From Alphaproteobacteria bacterium (GTDB lineage Bacteria > Pseudomonadota > Alphaproteobacteria > Rhodobacterales > Rhodobacteraceae): 64,000 bases of DNA. This document shows positions 59,305 through 64,000 of the stretch, piece after piece; positions within the stretch are counted from its first letter, which is position 1; the number at the start of each line of letters is the position of its first letter. The notes below the pieces were generated by a model. The model did not search any database and was not told the origin of the DNA. It worked only from the letters and a program-made list of their open reading frames with translations. The DNA lies in NCBI GenBank assembly GCA_030424865.1, contig JAUHVR010000010.1:62001-126000 (forward strand), given 5' to 3'. The translations under genes and the position numbers were made by a program.

Positions 59305-60351
59305 TCACATACGGTCTTTTTCTCGTTGCACCATACCGTACAGATCGCGCGGATCGTCGGGATCGGCGATCACGTCCAACAAGATGTAACGGTCAGAAGT
59401 TGCGATTTGATCGCGCAGCCACCGTAGGGCCGAGAAGTCCTCGATGGCAAATCCAACGCCGTCGAACAGAGTGATTTGATTTTCATTTGTGCGGCCGGGC
59501 TTTGCTCCGGTCATGACCTCCCAAAGTTCCGTCACCGGATGATCGGCCTCGAGCTGTTGAATTTCTCCCTCAATCCGCGTTTGCGGGGGGTACTCAACAA
59601 ATATGTCCGAGCGCAGCAGGATGTCCCGATGAAGTTCCGTCTTGCCGGGGCAATCGCCTCCGATGCCATTGATGTGGACGCCCGCTCCGATCATGTTGTC
59701 CGACAGGATGGTGGCGTTCTTCTTGTCGGCGGTACATGTCGTAATGATGCCCGCGCCATTCATTGCGTCTTGGGCAGAGTCGCAGGGAATGACGGCCAAT
59801 CCGGTGTTGGCCAGATTGCGCGCACACTTCTCTGTCGCCCCCTTGTCGGTGTCGTACAGGCGGACTGTGTCGATCCCGCAGATGCGCTTGAGCGCCAGCG
59901 CTTGAAATTCGGACTGAGCGCCGTTGCCAATCATTGCCAGACATTTTGCGCCCTTTGGTGCCAGATACTTGGTGGCCACCGCGCTCATCGCGGCAGTTCT
60001 GAGCGCGGTCAACACCGTCATTTCCGTCATCAGAACCGGATAACCGGTTTCGACGGACGACAGCAGGCCGAAGGCCACGACGGTCTGCAATCCCTCTTTC
60101 GTGTTTTTCGGATGCCCATTCACGTACTTGAAGCCATAGTCGATCCCGTCCGAAGTCGGCATGAGTTCTATGACGCCCTCTGCCGAATGGCTTGCGACCC
60201 GCGGAGTCTTATCGAAGAGCGGCCAACGCCGAAAATCTTCTTCGATGCACTCGGCAATTCCTGCAATCGCCTCCTCGACGCCGATGTCCAGCACCAGCCG
60301 CATCATATTTTCGACGCTGACAAAAGGAACGGTATTGGTGTCTGCAGCCAT
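59305..60351 (-). CDS. ocd: ornithine cyclodeaminase
   Basis: A 348-residue NAD-dependent enzyme that converts L-ornithine to L-proline and ammonia. GFKYVNGHPKNTKEG holds the substrate-contacting Lys and the family signature, and AMIGNGAQSEFQALAL binds NAD. INGIGGDCPGKTELHRDIL and the late FDGVGFAIEDFSAL are also conserved. It lies 2 bp after the arginase stop, so arginine can be turned into ornithine, urea and proline by this pair. Length is normal. Confidence 0.92.
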   Translation of the reverse strand: MAADTNTVPFVSVENMMRLVLDIGVEEAIAGIAECIEEDFRRWPLFDKTPRVASHSAEGVIELMPTSDGIDYGFKYVNGHPKNTKEGLQTVVAFGLLSSVETGYPVLMTEMTVLTALRTAAMSAVATKYLAPKGAKCLAMIGNGAQSEFQALALKRICGIDTVRLYDTDKGATEKCARNLANTGLAVIPCDSAQDAMNGAGIITTCTADKKNATILSDNMIGAGVHINGIGGDCPGKTELHRDILLRSDIFVEYPPQTRIEGEIQQLEADHPVTELWEVMTGAKPGRTNENQITLFDGVGFAIEDFSALRWLRDQIATSDRYILLDVIADPDDPRDLYGMVQREKDRM

Positions 60352-60353
60352 TT

Positions 60354-61280
60354 TCAGAAACTCCCGGTTGGGCGATCCATCACGGTCTTGCCCATCAAAC
60401 TTGTTGTCAGATCGACCATCAGTCGAGCAGTTTTGCCTGCGTGGTCAAGAAAGGGGTTCAGCTCAACCAGATCAAGTGACGTAACCAGTCCGCTTTCGTG
60501 CAGGATCTCCATGATCAAATGCGCTTCCCGGAACGTCGCGCCACCAGGTACGGTGGTTCCAACGGCTGGCGCAATGCCTGGGTCCAGGAAATCCACGTCC
60601 AGGGACACATGAAGCATTCCATTTTCAGCCGAAACCCTTTTCAGGAACTCGGTCAAGGGGCGAACCACGCCGAATTCGTCAATGCGGCGCATGTCATGGA
60701 CGGCGACGCCTTGTTCGACCAATCCACGATGCTCGGCCACGTCGACCGATCGAATGCCCATCATGCAGATGTTCGCAAGTTTGACCGGCGCGGCAACGGG
60801 CGGAAAGTAGGGCGCGAACCCGTCTTGCCCGGTGACGTAGCCAACGGGCATGCCATGGATATTGCCGCTGTCGGACGTGTCGATCCGATGAAAATCGGGA
60901 TGCGCATCAAGCCAAAGAAGGAAAAGAGGGCGATCCAACGAGGCGGCGTAACGCGCGGCCCCGGCCACGGTGCCCAGCGACAGGCTGTGGTCGCCGCCGG
61001 CAAAGATCGGGAACTTCCCTCCGTCAAAACTATTGAAGGCCGCCTCTTCCAGCGCTGCTGTCCAGGCGACTGCTTCGGCAAGGTTGTTGGCATTTGTGTT
61101 GTGCTCCAATTCAGCGACGGGAGAACACGCCACATCGCCCAGATCCGTCACTGTGCAGCCAACGTCTTTCAAAGCGGCGGTCAGTCCCGCTATCCGGTAG
61201 GCTTCGGGGCCCATGTGACACCCTTTTTGTCCGGCACCGGTCCCAACCGGCGCTCCCAGTATTACGCAGTCGCGTCTCAC
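60354..61280 (-). CDS. rocF: arginase
   Basis: A 308-residue manganese enzyme that hydrolyses arginine to ornithine and urea. The metal-binding motifs are all visible: AGGDHSLS, WLDAHPDF and VSLDVDFLDP, with TTVPGGATFRE before the C-terminal helices. The start is GTG at 61280, just before the ILGAPVGTGAGQKGCHMGP strand typical of arginases rather than agmatinases. The ribosome site (AGAGG) is rather far, 11 bases. It is co-transcribed with ornithine cyclodeaminase, and a short ORF with a better ribosome site lies upstream. Confidence 0.92.
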   Translation of the reverse strand: MRRDCVILGAPVGTGAGQKGCHMGPEAYRIAGLTAALKDVGCTVTDLGDVACSPVAELEHNTNANNLAEAVAWTAALEEAAFNSFDGGKFPIFAGGDHSLSLGTVAGAARYAASLDRPLFLLWLDAHPDFHRIDTSDSGNIHGMPVGYVTGQDGFAPYFPPVAAPVKLANICMMGIRSVDVAEHRGLVEQGVAVHDMRRIDEFGVVRPLTEFLKRVSAENGMLHVSLDVDFLDPGIAPAVGTTVPGGATFREAHLIMEILHESGLVTSLDLVELNPFLDHAGKTARLMVDLTTSLMGKTVMDRPTGSF

Positions 61281-61293
61281 GATCCCAACCCTC

Positions 61294-61386
61294 TTAGTAA
61301 GTGCCCGTCAATATCTGGCATGGAAACTCGTCATCGGCGCTTGCTTCGAAAACCATGTCAAGGCGCACGGTCTTCTCGGCGATCAT
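61294..61386 (-). CDS. possible 30-aa leader ORF upstream of arginase
   Basis: An ATG at 61386 has GGAGAAAGG at ideal distance, a stronger site than that of arginase itself. It encodes 30 residues ending ILTGTY and a TAA, 13 bases before the arginase GTG. The peptide is acidic, contains one Arg and one Cys and has no recognised family. It may couple translation to the arginase gene, be a leader peptide, or be the tail of a lost gene. Confidence 0.35.
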   Translation of the reverse strand: MIAEKTVRLDMVFEASADDEFPCQILTGTY

Positions 61387-61728
61387 CGATGCCTTTCTCC
61401 GGACTTCCTAGTATGAGGTACAGCCTGCACACATCCTGAACTGTCGATGCAAACATTTCTCGAAGGTGAATGCGGGCAAGAACGTGATTGGCCATTGGCC
61501 ACTACCTGATTCCGCTGCGCTGCGGCCTCGTGAGAGCCGACTTTCGCTGCGACAGCGAGAGCTTACGAGTGACGAACTTGAACTTTTCGGGACGGAACTG
61601 CCAGAGAGTCACGCAACTCTAGGGGGCGCTTACTCTCTTGGTCAAAAATTACATTGCCCAGCCAAACCGGATAGCAGGATGCCATGCCAAAGCAGGCTTC
61701 GAGTGGTCCATGACCAGTTCAAGCAGAT
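61387..61728. other. gap between arginase leader and the LysR pseudogene
   Basis: About 340 bp with no convincing gene. The rightward frame here runs into the antisense of the LysR pseudogene and has no homology I can name. A direct repeat ATTGGCCATTGGCC lies near 61490. The leftward arginase promoter must be here. Confidence 0.4.
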
Positions 61729-62649
61729 CTACGGGACCTTTCCTCCGTCGCCAGTGAGAACCGTTGGCAATTCACGCTTCAGGAATTCAAGTAACACCTC
61801 AAACGCCGGTAGCAATCCTTCTCGAGATGGCATCAAGAGGCTGATCTGTGGGGTGCCCGCCGTCCAACTCGGCAAAACGCGCACAAGTGATCCGGCGTCA
61901 ACCTCTGGTCGGCACACATAGGCCGGCAGGGCGACAAGGCCCAATGACAAAGCAGCAGCGTTTTTGAGCGTCGACATATCATCACTTGCAAAACGCACCT
62001 TGCAGGGGACGGATGCGCTTTGCCCGTCATCGTCGGTCAGCAGCCATTGGTGCGCCGTTCCGGGTCGTCCGAGAACGAGCGCCGGATGGTTTGCAAGCCC
62101 GGCCGGATCATCAGGCGAATGCAGGTTGCTCAGGTACTCTGGGGAACAGAATATGTGCCATTCCACCTGCGCAAGTCGCACCTGGATGAGGCTCGAGTCG
62201 GGCAAAATGTCCATATGACCACGGATCGCCATGTCGATCCCGCTCTTGATGAGATCCTCCATCCGGTTCGAGGTGCGCTGAACCACGGTCACCCTGGGGT
62301 TGTCCTGAAGGAACCGCGGTATGATCTGATCCAGGCCAAACTGCGCCATCCCAACGGAACAGGACAGTGTAACGGTGCCTTCGATCCGGTTCGTTTTGCG
62401 ACGGGCTGCGGTTTCGGCAATCTCGAATCGTGCCAAGGCATCCTGGGCGTGGCGGTAGTATTCTTCGCCGGTTTCTGTGGTCGTGACTGCGCGAGAGGTG
62501 CGCTACAACAAGCGCACGCCAAGGTCCTCCTCAAGCTGCCGCACCCGGCGGCTGAGGCGGGATTTGGGAACGCTCAGAGCCCGAGCAGCCGCAGAAAAAC
62601 CACCCTTTTCAACAACCTGAACAAAGTAGAACGCGTCGTTATAGTCCAT
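61729..62649 (-). pseudogene. LysR-type regulator interrupted by an in-frame amber codon
   Basis: The ATG at 62649 opens a LysR helix-turn-helix (FYFVQVVEKGGFSAAARAL, then SRLSRRVRQLEEDLGVRLL) but codon 49 is TAG (62503-62505). The same frame then continues with RTSRAVTTTETGEEYYRHA and a complete effector domain to 61729. Most relatives have LLxRTSR with a Gln or Asn at this point, so a CAG to TAG change is likely. Without read-through only a 48-residue DNA-binding stub is made; a TTG at 62436 might give a domain lacking DNA binding. It is divergent from the pirin gene, its probable former target. Confidence 0.82.
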
Positions 62650-62760
62650 GCCGTACCTCGCATATCCGTTCCAAATATAGAACGATAAGTTCCAATATTG
62701 CCAGATTTTCAGCCAATTGTCTCGCTCGTATCGTCAATGCAACAAAAGCGAGAGACTGAA

Positions 62761-63627
62761 ATGACCACGCAATCAATTGACAAGCTCGCAGGAGCCCCCT
62801 GCGAAACACATGCCCGAAGCGAAGGACGCAAGATCAGCATCGGTACCGGATTCGCGGCCCAAAGCTACCAACATGCGGACTTCCACGGGCTGATGGACCC
62901 GTTGATCATGGTCGATCACTTCGTCGCGACAAAGCCCACCTTCGGGCCCCACGCTCATGCAGGGCTTTCTGCTGTGACCGTGATGTTCGAGGACAGCGAA
63001 GGTGCATTCCACAACCGTGACTCCATCGGCAATGACCTCGATCTGGCGCCCGGTGATCTGTATTGGTTCAAGGCCGCGCGCGGAGCCTTGCACGAAGAAG
63101 TCCCGCGGCCCGGTTCCAAGATCCACGCATTGCAGGTCTTCGTAAACTTGCCCGCAGAGAACCGGCACGACACGCCTTGTGCCTTTCATGTTGCGGCCAG
63201 TGACATGCCGAAGCTGTCCGGCGATCGTGCCGCCGGACGTCTCATCCTAGGGGCAAGCAACGGTGCGGTTGGCTGCGCTGCGCCGGACCTTCACCTTACG
63301 CTGATAGATATTACGATGGACGCCGGCGGTCGGTTTACTCAAAGCGGCGAGCGCGATGAACACGCTTGGGTCCTCGCGATCCGAGGCACATCCAAAGTGG
63401 ACTGGAGCACAGGCGCGGTCGACTTGCACCCCGGCACAGCCGTCGCATTCACAGGCAGCACAGATGTCTCATTTTTCTCGGAAGACGGCGCTCAGGCCGT
63501 CCTGTTCCGGGCGCGCCCTCTTCGCGAGGCGTTCGTCCAACGCGGCCCATTCGCCATGAGCAGCAGAGCCGAGCTTGATGCCGTCGAGGCCGCGTATCGC
63601 GCCGGGCAGCTCGGATCAATCGACTGA
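62761..63627 (+). CDS. pirin-family protein
   Basis: A 288-residue bicupin. GPHAHAGLSAVTVMFEDSEG resembles the HPHRGFETVTY metal site of pirins, followed by ALHEEVPRPGSKIHALQVFVNLP, the second conserved block. The ATG at 62761 starts about 40 residues before the first cupin strands. Pirins are cytoplasmic metal proteins; some have quercetin dioxygenase activity. It is divergent from the broken LysR gene over a 110-bp gap. Usual length. Confidence 0.85.
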   Translation: MTTQSIDKLAGAPCETHARSEGRKISIGTGFAAQSYQHADFHGLMDPLIMVDHFVATKPTFGPHAHAGLSAVTVMFEDSEGAFHNRDSIGNDLDLAPGDLYWFKAARGALHEEVPRPGSKIHALQVFVNLPAENRHDTPCAFHVAASDMPKLSGDRAAGRLILGASNGAVGCAAPDLHLTLIDITMDAGGRFTQSGERDEHAWVLAIRGTSKVDWSTGAVDLHPGTAVAFTGSTDVSFFSEDGAQAVLFRARPLREAFVQRGPFAMSSRAELDAVEAAYRAGQLGSID

Positions 63628-63818
63628 CGATCATCCCGACAGCACCCGACAAGAAAAGGAGACGCCAACCATCAACTCACCTGATCCACCGACCAGCCCC
63701 CGGACTGTGCCAGAGCATCTCTTTGGCCGCCGAAGTCCAAACACTGGCATCCACGGTCAATAAACCAAGGGAGCCTCCCGATATCCCTTGATCATCGCTT
63801 CAACAGAGGAACTTTCAA

Positions 63819-64000
63819 ATGCCAAACTCAACTACATACTCCGTCATCGCCTGCCTCGCGGTTCTGGGTGTTTCCGCCCCCGCGCATGCCGGGTCCGAGC
63901 ACGGCCACAATCCCGCGAATACGATTTCCACCGAGCACGATCACGCTGACAGCTTTCGTCATTTCGCCCCCGAGCTTCCGGCGATGCGGGCCCGTGCGGC
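63819..64000 (+). CDS. secreted His-rich protein, 3' end outside window
   Basis: ATG behind AGAGGA at 63805-63810 opens a frame that runs to the window edge (60 codons seen). Residues 1-24 are a signal peptide ending APAHA. The mature N-terminus has several His (SEHGHNPAN, then TEHDHADSFRHF), suggesting metal binding in the periplasm. The family cannot be named from this fragment. Confidence 0.6.
   Translation, partial: MPNSTTYSVIACLAVLGVSAPAHAGSEHGHNPANTISTEHDHADSFRHFAPELPAMRARA

Noticed and set aside
61466-61921. 151-residue rightward frame
   Set aside because: Its second half is antisense to the LysR pseudogene, whose protein pattern is clear.

Overview
The window comes from a GC-rich alphaproteobacterium, most likely a member of the Rhodobacteraceae (Roseobacter-like). 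Supporting genes are an FzlA-type GST next to queG, a phosphatidylcholine synthase, a gltD/gltB pair, MtaB-dapF beside tRNA-Lys, and a GC-hairpin intergenic element of a kind I associate with this family. No rRNA, CRISPR array, intact insertion sequence, integrase or origin was seen.

Layout. 1-9.3 kb (+): a catabolic block with a Gfo/Idh/MocA oxidoreductase (5' end missing), a beta-hydroxyacid dehydrogenase, a fused alpha/beta 2-oxoacid dehydrogenase E1, a PuuB/DadA-type FAD oxidoreductase, a Rieske-glutamate synthase-like flavoenzyme and a large CoA-transferase. 9.4-13 kb: a small ORF, a LuxR-type regulator, an MFS exporter and uppP. 13-26 kb (+): gltD, a Spy-like periplasmic protein, gltB, a DUF4189 protein, mtgA, fzlA-like, queG, a HyuA-like protein, msrB and msrA. 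26.3-29.4 kb (-): a secreted ClpP-like protein and a sulfatase.

29.4-38.9 kb (+) is the most unusual part. Four consecutive genes encode secreted caspase-family proteins with intact His/Cys dyads and a shared cysteine-rich module. Each carries a different C-terminal half (coiled coil, Sel1 repeats, peptidoglycan-binding-like end, or SH3-like repeats). The decayed remnant of a fifth copy, with the catalytic His region deleted, lies between the third and fourth. I read this as an expanding periplasmic protease family.

39-45.4 kb: fadH, a lipoprotein, a cupin, a double aldehyde dehydrogenase and deoC, with three tandem hairpins between the last two. 45.5-49.5 kb (+): a Mn/Zn/Fe-type ABC transporter behind a Fur-family-like palindrome; one permease has a DtxR-like tail. 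49.5-52.6 kb (-): pcs, a DUF1330 gene, mtaB and dapF, then tRNA-Lys(UUU) on +.

53.1-63.6 kb, after the tRNA, looks like an accessory block: a polyamine/peptide-type ABC operon with a DUF917 gene, a LysR gene, ornithine cyclodeaminase and arginase, a LysR gene broken by an in-frame amber codon, and a pirin. Arginase and ornithine cyclodeaminase together convert arginine to proline. The window ends inside a His-rich secreted protein.
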